A stretch of 64,000 bases of DNA, from NCBI RefSeq assembly GCF_016758175.1, contig NZ_QYAB01000001.1:1385162-1449161 (forward strand), written 5' to 3'. Shown piece after piece: positions 36,922-46,816 of the stretch. The notes under the pieces were generated by a model. That model was not told the origin of the DNA. It worked only from the letters and a program-made list of their open reading frames with translations, and made no database searches. The DNA is from Leucobacter zeae (lineage in GTDB: Bacteria > Actinomycetota > Actinomycetes > Actinomycetales > Microbacteriaceae). Each line of letters begins with the position of its first letter. Within the stretch, counting starts at the first letter, position 1. A program made the position numbers and the translations under genes.

Positions 36922-39864
36922 ATGGCCAGTAAAGCTTCGTCGCGCGAAAAAACGGGAAAGACCTCGGCACGGGGTTCCCGTTCCGCGGGTTCCCGTGCGG
37001 CGGAGACCGGCTCGGCATCGACCCGTGCGACGACCCGCACGAAGGTGCTCGCCGAGCCCGAGCCGACCGAGGGCGTGTTCGTCCGCGCCTGGCGCGGCCT
37101 CGGCCACGCCGTCGGCGGCGCTGCGCGCGCATTCCGGGTCGAGCCGCTCGACCCGGCTGACCGCCGCGACGGCATTCCGCTGCTCCTGCTGCTGCTCGCC
37201 ATCACCGGCGCGGTGTTCGAGTGGTTCTTCATCGGGCAGACGTTCGCGATCTCGCTCGACGCCTACACCTTCGGCGGGCTCTTCGGGCGCGTGGCGTTCG
37301 GGCTTCCCATCATCATGGCGGGCTTCGCGCTGTGGCTCTTCAACCACCCCTCGAGCGTGAACGACAACCGCCGTATCGCGATCGGTCTGTTCCTCGCGAT
37401 CACGAGCATCTCGGGGCTGTCGCACGTCTACGGCGGCACGCCGAAGCCGCAGCAGGGGCTCCCCGCTCTCGCAGAGGCGGGCGGCCTGCTCGGGTGGCTC
37501 GTCGGCGCACCGCTCTCGGCGCTCACCGTCTGGGTCGCGACCCCGGTGCTCTCGCTCCTGCTGTTCTTCTCGGTGCTCATCGTCACGAAGACGCCTCCCG
37601 GTCGCATCGCACGTCGACTCAAGGAGGCGTACGCCTTCCTCTTCGGCGTCGTCGACTCCGAGGAGGAGGCTCCGCGGCAGGCCGCTGAGAAGGCGCCGCG
37701 GCGCAAGGCCCGCGACGACGACGCGCTGTTCGACCTCGAGGACCACGAGCCCGACGCATCGGAGGGCGGCTCGGTGCCCTGGTGGCGCCGCAACTCCTCG
37801 GGCCGGGAGGAGGACCCGGCGTACGCGCCGGATCCGAGCGCGCTCGACAGCGCCCTCGATCCCGCGGGGACCGACCCGAAGCGCGACGGCGCGTTCGAGT
37901 CCGCGCTCGCGACGGAGGAGCCGACGGACGCCTTCCCGTCCGACCTCTTCGACGACCTCGAGCACGCCGAGGCCGCGGTGGCCGCGGCGCAGACCTCGGT
38001 CGTTCCGGCCTCGGGGCTGGGCGACGACTCGTGGAACGACTTCGCCGACGCCGGCGCATCGGCCGACCCCGAGCCCGAACCGGCGCAGGCCGCGCCCACG
38101 ACCCCGTTCGCCGTGGCCCCGCCGCACGATCCTTCGGCGCATCTGCCCGACTACCGTCTGCCCGATCAGGGCACGCTCTCCGCAGGCGACGCCCCGAAGG
38201 CGCGCACCGAGGCCAACGACGCGATCATGGCCGCGCTCGCCCGCGTGTTCGAGGAGTTCAAGGTCGACGCGACGGTGACCGGATTCTCCCGCGGCCCCAC
38301 CGTCACGCAGTACGAGGTCGAGCTCGGCCCCGGTGTGAAGGTGGAACGCGTCACCGCGCTGTCGAAGAACCTCTCGTACGCCGTCGCCTCCAACGAGGTG
38401 CGCATCCTCTCGCCGATCCCGGGCAAGAGCGCGATCGGCATCGAGATCCCGAACAAGGATCGCGAGAACGTGGCGCTCGGCGACGTGCTGCGGTCGAACC
38501 GCGCTCAGCGCAGCGCGCACCCGATGATCGTGGGGATCGGCAAGGACGTGCGCGGCGGGTTCGTCGTCGCGAACCTCGCGAAGATGCCCCACCTGCTCGT
38601 CGCCGGTGCGACGGGCTCGGGCAAGTCGAGCTTCATCAACTCCATGATCACGAGCATCCTCATGCGGGCGACGCCCGCCGAGGTGCGCATGGTGCTCGTG
38701 GATCCGAAGCGCGTCGAGCTCACGATCTACCAGGGCGTTCCGCATCTCATCACCCCCATCATCACGAACCCCAAGAAGGCCGCCGAGGCGCTGCAGTGGG
38801 TCGTGAAGGAGATGGACATGCGCTACGACGATCTCGAGAGCTTCGGCTTCCGGCACGTCGACGACTTCAACGAGGCCGTGCGCTCGGGCTCCATCGTGCT
38901 CCCGCCCGGCAGCCAGCGCGTGCTCAAGCCGTACCCGTACCTGCTGGTCGTCGTGGACGAGCTCGCCGACCTCATGCTCGTGGCGCCGCGCGACGTCGAG
39001 GATTCGATCCAGCGCATCACGCAGCTCGCGCGCGCAGCGGGCATCCACCTCGTGCTCGCCACGCAGCGCCCCTCGGTCAACGTCGTGACCGGCATCATCA
39101 AGGCGAACGTGCCGAGCCGGTACGCCTTCGCGGTGTCCTCGGGCACCGACTCGCGCGTCATCCTCGACGAGGTCGGCGCCGAGCGGCTGATCGGCCAGGG
39201 CGATGGACTGCTGCTGCTCAACGGCGAATCGACGCCGACGCGCGTGCAGGGGGCCTGGGTGAACGAGGCCGAGATCTCGCAGGTCGTGGCGCACGTCAAG
39301 GCGCAGGCGCAGCCGGAGTACCGCGCCGACGTCGCCCAGGCCGCCGAGAAGAAGGAGATCGACGAGGACATCGGCGACGATCTCGAGGTCCTGCTCGCCG
39401 CGGTCGATCTGGTCGTCACGTCGCAGTTCGGTTCGACGTCGATGCTGCAGCGCAAGCTCCGCGTCGGGTTCGCCAAGGCGGGCAGGCTCATGGACCTCAT
39501 GGAGTCGCGGGACATCGTGGGGCCGTCGGAAGGCTCGAAGGCGCGAGACGTGCTCGTCTCGCCGGAGCAGCTGCCCGAGGTCATCGCGCGGCTCAAGGGC
39601 GGCCCCGCCCCGTCGGCTCCCGCGTTCGTCGCGCCGTCGGCCCCGGCGGCGGCGACGGCGGTGCCTCCCGAGCAGCCCGCCGCCCCGAGTGCGCGCGAGC
39701 AGCAGGGCGAGACGACCGACTCAGGCGCGCCTGGCGAGGCGCCTCGCGGCGACGGTTTCGGCGATGCGCGCTACGACGACCCCATCGCCGCGTACCAGGA
39801 GGGGCTCGAAGAGGTCGAGGCCGACGGCGACGAGGACGCCTGGCAGCTGACCGGGAGGGACTGA
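36922..39864 (+). CDS. ftsK: DNA translocase FtsK/SpoIIIE
   Basis: Septum-located DNA pump that clears and resolves chromosomes at division. 980 residues. A basic N-terminus and about four membrane helices (75-235) are followed by an acidic, Ala/Pro-rich linker (about 250-430), the alpha domain (about 430-545), and the motor with Walker [11 protein letters not shown] (about 561-570) and Walker [14 protein letters not shown] (about 672-684). The DNA-reading gamma domain occupies about 825-885 ([20 protein letters not shown]). A low-complexity acidic tail of about 85 residues extends past gamma, where many FtsK proteins end. Start by leaderless -10. Confidence 0.96.
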   Translation: MASKASSREKTGKTSARGSRSAGSRAAETGSASTRATTRTKVLAEPEPTEGVFVRAWRGLGHAVGGAARAFRVEPLDPADRRDGIPLLLLLLAITGAVFEWFFIGQTFAISLDAYTFGGLFGRVAFGLPIIMAGFALWLFNHPSSVNDNRRIAIGLFLAITSISGLSHVYGGTPKPQQGLPALAEAGGLLGWLVGAPLSALTVWVATPVLSLLLFFSVLIVTKTPPGRIARRLKEAYAFLFGVVDSEEEAPRQAAEKAPRRKARDDDALFDLEDHEPDASEGGSVPWWRRNSSGREEDPAYAPDPSALDSALDPAGTDPKRDGAFESALATEEPTDAFPSDLFDDLEHAEAAVAAAQTSVVPASGLGDDSWNDFADAGASADPEPEPAQAAPTTPFAVAPPHDPSAHLPDYRLPDQGTLSAGDAPKARTEANDAIMAALARVFEEFKVDATVTGFSRGPTVTQYEVELGPGVKVERVTALSKNLSYAVASNEVRILSPIPGKSAIGIEIPNKDRENVALGDVLRSNRAQRSAHPMIVGIGKDVRGGFVVANLAKMPHLLVAGATGSGKSSFINSMITSILMRATPAEVRMVLVDPKRVELTIYQGVPHLITPIITNPKKAAEALQWVVKEMDMRYDDLESFGFRHVDDFNEAVRSGSIVLPPGSQRVLKPYPYLLVVVDELADLMLVAPRDVEDSIQRITQLARAAGIHLVLATQRPSVNVVTGIIKANVPSRYAFAVSSGTDSRVILDEVGAERLIGQGDGLLLLNGESTPTRVQGAWVNEAEISQVVAHVKAQAQPEYRADVAQAAEKKEIDEDIGDDLEVLLAAVDLVVTSQFGSTSMLQRKLRVGFAKAGRLMDLMESRDIVGPSEGSKARDVLVSPEQLPEVIARLKGGPAPSAPAFVAPSAPAAATAVPPEQPAAPSAREQQGETTDSGAPGEAPRGDGFGDARYDDPIAAYQEGLEEVEADGDEDAWQLTGRD

Positions 39865-39869
39865 TCGAC

Positions 39870-40862
39870 ATGGACGGCGAGGTCGAGGCACCGCGCTCGC
39901 GCGGATGGATCTGGTGGGTCACCGGGCTGCTGGTGGTCGCGGTGCTCGGCGGGGCCGGGACCGTGATCGGCCTCGACGCCCGCACGCACAACCCGGCCGA
40001 TGTCCGCGCGATCGCCGAGGACTACGTCGACGCGATCTCCTCGGGCGACGCGGAGCGCGCGAACGGGATCGCCGTGATCGATCCCGCCACCGAGACGGAC
40101 GAGATCCTGGACTCGGGCGCGCTCGCGGAGGCCGAGCGCATCTCTGGCGCGGTCGTCGATCGGTTCCGGGTCGATTTCGACCGGGGCCGCGCGTTCGGGC
40201 GGGTGTCGTTCGAGCTCGAGGGCGCGAGCTACACCGACCGGATCGAGCTCGAGCGGGGCTCGAGCGGCAACTGGCGCGTCACCTCGGGCCTCCGCTATCA
40301 GCTGCCCTACGACTTCGGGGCGAGCGGAGCGGTCGCGTTCGCGGGGATGGACGAGGCGATCTCCGATGCGTCGACGGCGACGGCCTACGCCGGCGCCTAC
40401 CGCGTCGTCTCGCTGAACCCGCTCTACGAGCCCGAGGGATCCGGCCCCCTGCGCATGACCCCTGACACCTATCTGGACGACCGGGCCGCGCGGGTGCGCC
40501 CGTCGGAGCGCTTCGACGCAGCCGTCGGCGAAGAGCTCGCCGATCACTACGCCGGCTGCGCCGCCTCCCGATCGGCGGACGCGCTCTTCGACTGCGGCAT
40601 CGACATCGGCGGCGCGGTCGACGACCTGTCGGGCGACCTGAAGTTCTCGATCGACGTCGTGCGCATGCCCGAGTTCGAGGTGGAGCCGGCCGAACCCGGT
40701 TGGGGGACCGTGACGGGCGAGGGCGAGTTCGCGATCAGCGTCACCGGTCGCGATGCGCGCGGGCGCACCGTCGAACGCGAGACGACGGGACGCGCGACGT
40801 CCGCGGATCTCGAGATCTCGGTCTCGGGCACCGAGGTCTCGCTCGACCTGCTGCCCTACTGA
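39870..40862 (+). CDS. Single-span membrane protein with extracytoplasmic domain, unknown function
   Basis: 330 residues. Short cytoplasmic N-terminus, one transmembrane helix (about 17-38, WVTGLLVVAVLGGAGTVIGL), then an extracytoplasmic region. The segment DVRAIAEDYVDAISSGDAER (about 47-66) resembles NTF2/DUF4878-type fold starts, followed by beta-rich sequence. Two cysteines (about 229 and 239, YAGCAASRS and LFDCGID) could form a disulfide. ATG 39870 follows GGGAGG and lies five bases after ftsK, so they are one operon. I do not know its function; a cell-envelope role is inferred from topology. Confidence 0.75.
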   Translation: MDGEVEAPRSRGWIWWVTGLLVVAVLGGAGTVIGLDARTHNPADVRAIAEDYVDAISSGDAERANGIAVIDPATETDEILDSGALAEAERISGAVVDRFRVDFDRGRAFGRVSFELEGASYTDRIELERGSSGNWRVTSGLRYQLPYDFGASGAVAFAGMDEAISDASTATAYAGAYRVVSLNPLYEPEGSGPLRMTPDTYLDDRAARVRPSERFDAAVGEELADHYAGCAASRSADALFDCGIDIGGAVDDLSGDLKFSIDVVRMPEFEVEPAEPGWGTVTGEGEFAISVTGRDARGRTVERETTGRATSADLEISVSGTEVSLDLLPY

Positions 40863-40877
40863 GCGGCGGGCCTCCAG

Positions 40878-40883
40878 TAGGCT
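40878..40883 (+). promoter_or_regulatory. -10 hexamer of pgsA, leaderless spacing
   Basis: TAGGCT ends six bases before the ATG at 40890. Confidence 0.5.
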
Positions 40884-40889
40884 TCTGGC

Positions 40890-41480
40890 ATGACGAGCAG
40901 CGATCCGGCACACCCGAGACCGAGCAACTGGAACGCGCCCAACATCATCACGGCGGCGCGGATCATCGCGACGCCGTTCTTCGTCTGGATGCTCCTCGCG
41001 GACGGAGGCGCGGACGGCGCGCTGCGCTGGGCCGCGGCCGCGTTCTTCGTGCTCGCGATCGCGACCGACGCATGGGACGGTCACATCGCGCGTTCGCGGG
41101 GCCTCGTCACCGACCTCGGCAAGCTGCTCGATCCGATCGCCGACAAGTTCCTCACGGGCGCGGCGCTCGTCGGGCTCTCGATCCTCATGGAACTGCCGTG
41201 GTGGGTCACGATCGTGGTGCTCGTGCGCGAGGTGGGGGTGACGGTCCACCGCCTGGTGATCGCGAGCGACGTCGTCGTCGCCGCGGCGTGGATGGGCAAG
41301 CTCAAGACGGTCGCGCAATCGGTGGCCATCACGCTCGCACTGCTGCCGCTCGCGAGCGTGCTCGGCCCGGCCGCGCCGATCGCGGTCTGGGCGAACATCC
41401 TGACGATGAGCGTCGCCGTCGCGCTGACGATCCTGAGCGGGATCGACTACGTCGTCTCGCACGTCCGGTCGCGGCGATGA
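40890..41480 (+). CDS. pgsA: CDP-diacylglycerol-glycerol-3-phosphate 3-phosphatidyltransferase
   Basis: Membrane enzyme making phosphatidylglycerol phosphate. 196 residues with about five to six helices. The CDP-alcohol phosphotransferase signature is visible: DAWDGHIARSRGLVTDLG followed by KLLDPIADK (about 57-83), giving the D-G-x2-A-R-x8-G-x3-D-x3-D pattern. NAPNIITAARIIATPFFVWM opens the enzyme domain. cinA begins within its stop codon, the usual actinobacterial pgsA-cinA pair. Confidence 0.94.
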   Translation: MTSSDPAHPRPSNWNAPNIITAARIIATPFFVWMLLADGGADGALRWAAAAFFVLAIATDAWDGHIARSRGLVTDLGKLLDPIADKFLTGAALVGLSILMELPWWVTIVVLVREVGVTVHRLVIASDVVVAAAWMGKLKTVAQSVAITLALLPLASVLGPAAPIAVWANILTMSVAVALTILSGIDYVVSHVRSRR

Positions 41481-42064
41481 GCGCCGCTCCCGGCGGGGCG
41501 GCGCGCCTCGACGAGCTCGTCGCCGGCCTCATCGAGGCGGCTGCGGCGCAGGGGCTGCGGATCGCCGTCGCGGAGTCGCTCACGGGCGGCCGCCTCGCCG
41601 ACGCCCTCGTCTCGGTGCCGGGCGCCTCCCGAGTGTTCTCCGGCGGGATCGTGGCTTACGACACCGCGCTCAAGGAGAGCCTGCTCGGCGTCGATCCCGA
41701 CCTGCTGCGCGAGCGCGGCCCGGTCGACGAGCAGGTCGCGCGCCAGATGGCTGCGGGCGTGCGGGCCGTGTGCGCCGTTCCCCGCGCACCCGGCGGAGCT
41801 CCGGTGCCCGCCGACATCGGGCTCTCGACCACGGGGGTCGCCGGCCCGGACCCGGATCCGCAGACCGGCCTGCCAGCTGGCGTCGTCTGGGTCGGGGTCA
41901 GCTCCGGCCGGGGCACGACGGCGATCCGGCTCGACCTGGGGGAGCGGCGACCGGCCGACGCGCACGGGTCGGCTCGGCCGGATCGCGCGGCCATCCGCGC
42001 GGCCGCCGTCGCCGCGGCGATCGGGCTCCTCGGCGACGCCGTCGCACCGTCGTCGCGTCCCTGA
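41477..42064 (+). CDS. cinA: CinA C-terminal-domain protein (NMN deamidase type)
   Basis: 195 residues, only the C-terminal amidohydrolase domain of CinA, as usual in this position. It has IAVAESLTGGRLADALVSVPG (read as about 29-49), FSGGIVAYDTALKESLLGV (about 54-72), and STTGVAGPDPDPQTGLPAG (about 116-134). The family converts nicotinamide mononucleotide to nicotinic acid mononucleotide. An Ala/Pro insertion (VPRAPGGAPVPAD) lies before the STTGVAGP motif. ATG overlaps the pgsA stop. Confidence 0.92.
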   Translation: MSAAPGGAARLDELVAGLIEAAAAQGLRIAVAESLTGGRLADALVSVPGASRVFSGGIVAYDTALKESLLGVDPDLLRERGPVDEQVARQMAAGVRAVCAVPRAPGGAPVPADIGLSTTGVAGPDPDPQTGLPAGVVWVGVSSGRGTTAIRLDLGERRPADAHGSARPDRAAIRAAAVAAAIGLLGDAVAPSSRP

Positions 42065-42079
42065 GCCCGCCGCGCTCGG

Positions 42080-42136
42080 CCCGGCTCCGCCGCCCGGTCC
42101 CGGCCTCGCCGCCCGCTCCCGGCTCCGCCGAGCCAC
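42080..42136 (+). repeat. Three degenerate 19-base tandem repeats
   Basis: Units 42080-42098, 42099-42117 and 42118-42136, each starting CCCGGC. The first two differ at three positions. The run leads straight into the palindrome at 42130, as at 18679-18805. Confidence 0.6.
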
Positions 42137-42195
42137 TACCGGACCGTCGAGACGGCATCGGCCCCGATGCCGTCTCGGCGGAAGCGTAGTGGCTC
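42130..42195 (+). repeat. Palindromic element, copy 2
   Basis: Arms 42130-42159 and 42166-42195 around loop GGCCCC. The outer ten bases (GAGCCACTAC) and inner eleven (GAGACGGCATC) pair perfectly; the middle nine are mismatched. It shares the core and flanking CACTACCGG with copy 1 at 18748. Confidence 0.75.
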
Positions 42196-42235
42196 GGCGC
42201 GGCCGAGCGGTGTGCGCGGGGACCCTGCGTCTCGC

Positions 42236-42241
42236 TACGCT
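42236..42241 (+). promoter_or_regulatory. Putative -10 of the amino-acid ABC operon
   Basis: TACGCT. It would give a leader of about 50 bases ending with TGAGGAG before the GTG at 42299. Confidence 0.4.
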
Positions 42242-42298
42242 GGGAGGGAACGGTCGGCGCAGATCGCGGCGACCCACCTCTGATGAGGAGTTGACACA

Positions 42299-43768
42299 GT
42301 GCACAAGACGAGACGCACGGGTCGCCTGCGGGCGGTACTCGCGGCCGGGTTCGCAGCGACGCTGCTGCTGGGAACCGCCGCCGCCGCGACGGCGGCCCCG
42401 CCGGCCCCGGCCGAGGGGCAGAAGTACGTGATCGCGACCGACACCACGTTCGCACCCTTCGAGTTCAGGGACCCGTCCACGGGCGACCTGATCGGCATCG
42501 ACATGGATCTCATGAACACGATCGCCGAGCAGCAGGGCTTCGAGGTCGAGATCCGGTCCCTCGGGTTCCAGGCCGCGCTCTCGGCGGTCCAGTCCGGGCA
42601 GGCGGACGGCGTCATCGCCGGCATGTCCATCACGGACGAGCGCAAGGAGATCTTCGACTTCTCCGAGCCGTACTTCGAATCCGGCGTGCAGATGGCGGTC
42701 GCCGCAGACGACACGAGCATCTCGGGCTACGAGGACCTCGCCGGCGAGACCGTCGTCGCGAAGTCCGGTTCCGAGGGCCTGGCCGAGGCTGAGAAGCTCG
42801 CCGAGAAGTACGACTTCACGGTGAAGGCGCTCGACCAGTCCGCGACGATGTACGAATCGGTGAAGAACCGGTCGGCGGTCGCGGTGTTCGACGACTATCC
42901 CGTGCTCGCCTACGGCATCGACCAGGGCAACGGCCTGAAGGTGGTGACCGAGAAGATCCCCGGCGGCGAGTACGGCTTCGCGGTCGCGAAGGGCCAGAAC
43001 CCCGAGCTGATCGCGGCCTTCAACGACGGGCTCGCCGAGCTGAAGGCGGACGGCGGCTACCAGAAGATCCTCGACTCCTATCTCGGAGCCGCCGAGTCGG
43101 GAGGCGGTGCCTCCGGCGGCAACATCTTCCAGCTGGTGGGGCAGAGCTGGCCCGCGCTCTCGAAGGGCCTGTGGAACACGGTCTCGATCACCGTCGTCTC
43201 GTTCGTGATCGCCCTCGTCCTCGGCCTGATCTTCGGCTTCATGAAGATCTCGACGTCGCGCGTGGTCCGCGGGATCGCGTCGGTCTACGTCGCGATCTTC
43301 CGGGGCACGCCGATCCTGGTCTGGGCCTTCCTGTTCTACTTCGGCCTGCCGCAGCTCACCGGCGCGCCGGGCAACGTCTTCCTCGCGGGCGTCGCGACCC
43401 TCTCGCTCAACGCCGGCGCATACCTCACGGAGATCGTGCGCGGCGGTATTCAGTCGGTCGACCCCGGCCAGCTCGAGGCGGCGCGCTCGCTCGGCCTCGG
43501 CTGGGGGCGCTCGATGCAGCGGGTCGTGGTGCCGCAGGCGGTCAAGATGTCGATGCCCTCGATCATCAACCAGCTCGTCATCACGCTCAAGGACTCGTCG
43601 CTGCTGCTCACCATCGGCTTCGCCGAGCTGCTCTACCAGGCCCAGCAGATCTATGCGGCGAACTTCCGCACGACCGAGATGCTGATCATCGTCGGTGTCA
43701 TGTACTTCGTCGTCATCACGCTGCTGACCTGGCTCGCGAACATCGTGGACAAGAAGGTGAACAAATGA
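42299..43768 (+). CDS. Polar amino-acid ABC transporter, binding protein fused to permease
   Basis: 489 residues combining two usually separate proteins. A signal peptide (about 1-33, cleavage near AAAATAAPP) is followed by a family 3 solute-binding domain (about 40-265, [19 protein letters not shown] at the start, [19 protein letters not shown] in the ligand region). After a Gly-rich linker (ESGGGASGG) comes a HisM/GlnP-type permease (about 275-489) with the EAA loop [20 protein letters not shown]. Glutamine, glutamate or arginine are typical substrates; which one is not clear. GTG follows TGAGGAG. The ATPase gene overlaps its stop. Confidence 0.93.
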   Translation: MHKTRRTGRLRAVLAAGFAATLLLGTAAAATAAPPAPAEGQKYVIATDTTFAPFEFRDPSTGDLIGIDMDLMNTIAEQQGFEVEIRSLGFQAALSAVQSGQADGVIAGMSITDERKEIFDFSEPYFESGVQMAVAADDTSISGYEDLAGETVVAKSGSEGLAEAEKLAEKYDFTVKALDQSATMYESVKNRSAVAVFDDYPVLAYGIDQGNGLKVVTEKIPGGEYGFAVAKGQNPELIAAFNDGLAELKADGGYQKILDSYLGAAESGGGASGGNIFQLVGQSWPALSKGLWNTVSITVVSFVIALVLGLIFGFMKISTSRVVRGIASVYVAIFRGTPILVWAFLFYFGLPQLTGAPGNVFLAGVATLSLNAGAYLTEIVRGGIQSVDPGQLEAARSLGLGWGRSMQRVVVPQAVKMSMPSIINQLVITLKDSSLLLTIGFAELLYQAQQIYAANFRTTEMLIIVGVMYFVVITLLTWLANIVDKKVNK

Positions 43769-44523
43769 CCGGGAACACGGCATCGGCGGGCAACGGCCCC
43801 GCGATCGAGGTGACGGGCCTGCGCAAGTCGTTCGGCAGCAACGACGTGCTCAAGGGCATCGACCTCGTCGTCGCAGAGGGCGAGGTCGTCTCGCTGATCG
43901 GTCCCTCGGGATCGGGCAAGTCGACGATCCTCCGCTGCCTGAACCGCCTCGAAGAGCCGACCGGAGGGTCGGTGGTGGTGGGAGGCGTCGAACTCACGGC
44001 TCCGGGCACCGACATCAACGCGGTGCGTCAGAACATCGGCATGGTCTTCCAGCACTTCAATCTCTTCCCCAACATGACGGTGCTCGAGAACATCATGCTC
44101 GCGCCCGTCGATCTCAAGCGGAAGACGAAGGAGGAGGCCAGGCAGGCCGGCCTCGCGCTGCTCGAGCGCGTCGGGCTCGCGGAGAAGGCCGACGCGCGGC
44201 CGACCTCGCTCTCGGGCGGGCAGAAGCAGCGCGTCGCGATCGCCCGGGCGCTCGCGATGGAACCGCGCATCATGCTGTTCGACGAGGCCACGTCGGCGCT
44301 CGACCCCGAGATGGTGGGGGAGGTGCTGCAGGTGATCCGGGATCTCGCCGCCTCCGGTATGACCATGGTGCTCGTCACCCACGAGATGGGCTTCGCGCGG
44401 GAGGTCTGCGATCGGGTCGTGTTCCTCGCGGACGGCGTGGTGGTCGAGCAGGGTGCGCCCGAGCAGGTGTTCGGTTCGCCCCAGCAGCAGCGGACGCAGG
44501 AGTTCCTCTCGAAGGTGCTCTGA
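43765..44523 (+). CDS. Polar amino-acid ABC transporter ATP-binding protein
   Basis: 252 residues, GlnQ/HisP type. Walker [10 protein letters not shown] (about 44-52), Q-loop [10 protein letters not shown] (about 93-102), signature [15 protein letters not shown] (about 150-164), Walker [15 protein letters not shown] (about 170-183), and H-loop VTHEMGFA (about 206-213). Energises the fused binding protein/permease encoded upstream. ATG overlaps that gene's stop (ATGA). A 28-base perfect inverted repeat follows. Confidence 0.95.
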   Translation: MTGNTASAGNGPAIEVTGLRKSFGSNDVLKGIDLVVAEGEVVSLIGPSGSGKSTILRCLNRLEEPTGGSVVVGGVELTAPGTDINAVRQNIGMVFQHFNLFPNMTVLENIMLAPVDLKRKTKEEARQAGLALLERVGLAEKADARPTSLSGGQKQRVAIARALAMEPRIMLFDEATSALDPEMVGEVLQVIRDLAASGMTMVLVTHEMGFAREVCDRVVFLADGVVVEQGAPEQVFGSPQQQRTQEFLSKVL

Positions 44524-44540
44524 GCCCGCGATGGCCCGAG

Positions 44541-44601
44541 ATTCCTGAAACTTCTCTGAACCTGAGTCGGATCGACTCAGGTTCAGAGAAGTTTCAGGAA
44601 T
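44541..44601 (+). terminator. Perfect 28-base inverted repeat, probable terminator
   Basis: Arms 44541-44568 and 44574-44601 are exact complements around GGATC. The arm starts ATTCCTGAAACTTCTC and is only about 43% GC, far below the surrounding sequence. Position after the ABC operon suggests transcription termination. No T tract follows. Confidence 0.65.
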
Positions 44602-44735
44602 AGGGGCGCTAGTCTCTGGGTTACGTACAGTGACGCTCCGCGGGTTCGCGGACGGGCTCACCGGGACACCTTGTGATTCGGCGAGTATGGTGGAGGCACG
44701 ACCCCGGTCGTGCAGAGAACGTGAGGAGGGATCAC
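44602..44735 (+). promoter_or_regulatory. clgR upstream region with possible ClgR-type site
   Basis: GTTCGC at 44644-44649 followed by GGACG and GGC resembles the GTTCGC-N5-GCG box described for ClgR, with a mismatch in the last triplet; TATGGT at 44686-44691 could be the -10. Autoregulation is an inference. Confidence 0.25.
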
Positions 44736-45056
44736 ATGGTGCTGATGCGTCAGGAGATCGGCGATGTGCTGCGTGACTTCCGTTTGCAGAAGGGGCGCAC
44801 CCTGCGCCAGGTCGCGGGCGAGGCGAGTGTCGCGCTCGGGTACCTGAGCGAAGTGGAGCGCGGTCAGAAGGAGGCCTCGAGCGAGATCCTCGCCGCGGTG
44901 GCCGACGCGCTCGATACGCCCCTGTCGGTGATCATGGGCGAGGTGAGCGAGCGCCTGGCGGTGGTCGAAGGGCTGTCGCTGCCCCTCGGGGACCGCGTGC
45001 CGGACACGGTGCCCGCGGAGCTGGTGTCGGGCTACGCGCCCGCGCTGGTGCCCTGA
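44736..45056 (+). CDS. clgR: ClgR-like XRE-family transcriptional regulator
   Basis: 106 residues. One helix-turn-helix of the XRE/Cro type (about 12-65): IGDVLRDFRLQKGRTLRQVA, GYLSEVERGQKEASSEILAAV. The region between cinA and recA is where actinobacteria keep clgR, the activator of Clp protease genes. The sequence match and location both support this. ATG 44736 follows GAGGAGGG; longer in-frame starts lack such a site. The C-terminal 40 residues are less conserved. A hairpin terminator follows. Confidence 0.85.
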   Translation: MVLMRQEIGDVLRDFRLQKGRTLRQVAGEASVALGYLSEVERGQKEASSEILAAVADALDTPLSVIMGEVSERLAVVEGLSLPLGDRVPDTVPAELVSGYAPALVP

Positions 45057-45100
45057 TCCGTGCAACAGAACGACTTCTGCGCGGTTCCCGCGCATCGCGA

Positions 45101-45127
45101 GCGCCCGGCCCCCGGTGGGCCGGGCGC
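45101..45127 (+). terminator. Hairpin terminator after clgR
   Basis: Arms GCGCCCGGCCC (45101-45111) and its complement (45117-45127) around CCGGT, then TTCGG. Confidence 0.7.
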
Positions 45128-45184
45128 TTCGGCGTTCGGTCGACGATGCCCGGGCGCAGCGGTCGCAACGACGGGGGGAGTGCG

Positions 45185-45406
45185 ATGCGTCTGAGCGAGT
45201 TCATGCGGGCCTGCTCCGAGGAGTTCGGCGCCGACTACTCGGGCGTGCTGCTGCGGGATCACTGGCTCGCGGCGCTCGATGGGACCCCGAACGAGGCGCT
45301 CGAGCGAGGGGTGCCCGCCCGCGCCGTCTGGGAGGCGCTCTGCGCGGACCTCGGTGTGCCGATCGAGCGGCGCCATGGCAGGGGGCTGCGCGACCCTCGG
45401 GGCTGA
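45185..45406 (+). CDS. DUF3046 protein
   Basis: 73 residues, matching the small DUF3046 family found just upstream of recA in actinobacteria. Family-like features: MRLSEFMRACSEEFGADYSG at the N-terminus, LLRDHWLAALDGTPNEALERG and VWEALCADLGVP. Predicted all-helical and soluble. Function unknown. ATG 45185 follows GGGGGGAG. Its constant position beside recA and recX suggests a possible role in the DNA-damage response, but I see no direct evidence. Confidence 0.88.
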   Translation: MRLSEFMRACSEEFGADYSGVLLRDHWLAALDGTPNEALERGVPARAVWEALCADLGVPIERRHGRGLRDPRG

Positions 45407-45467
45407 GCGCTCCCGTCGTGCGCGCCCGCGCGCCGCCCGCCGGAGTGGGGACACGCCGAAGCCGCGT

Positions 45468-45483
45468 TCGAAGATGTGTTCGA
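45468..45483 (+). promoter_or_regulatory. SOS box (LexA operator) upstream of recA
   Basis: TCGAAGATGTGTTCGA matches the actinobacterial/Gram-positive consensus TCGAAC-N4-GTTCGA at 11 of 12 positions. A TAACTT hexamer at 45491-45496 would make it overlap the -35 region, a normal place for LexA repression. A second candidate -10 (TAGGGT, 45571-45576) lies downstream. Confidence 0.75.
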
Positions 45484-45684
45484 AGAATGCTAACTTCGTC
45501 AACAGGTGAGCCGGTCGGCTCTCCCATCCACGGATCTCCTGCCGCACCCCTGAATGTCGGCGGTCGGTTCTAGGGTGTGAAGCAACCGGCCACCCGATGC
45601 CTTGTCCGCCCTTTCCCGGGGCCGGGACAGACGGTAGGCAGCAGCGAAGCGGCGTGGCCGCGCACATCGAGAACGGAGCACGAC

Positions 45685-46812
<1,128 letters not shown>

Positions 46813-46816
46813 GCCG

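Noticed and set aside
42291-42296. TTGACA as a -35 element before the ABC operon
   Set aside because: It lies three bases before the GTG start, so it cannot drive the gene. It is part of the spacer after the ribosome binding site.
45577-45684. In-frame GTG upstream of recA that would add 36 residues
   Set aside because: The added residues do not resemble RecA. The ATG at 45685 gives the normal N-terminus.
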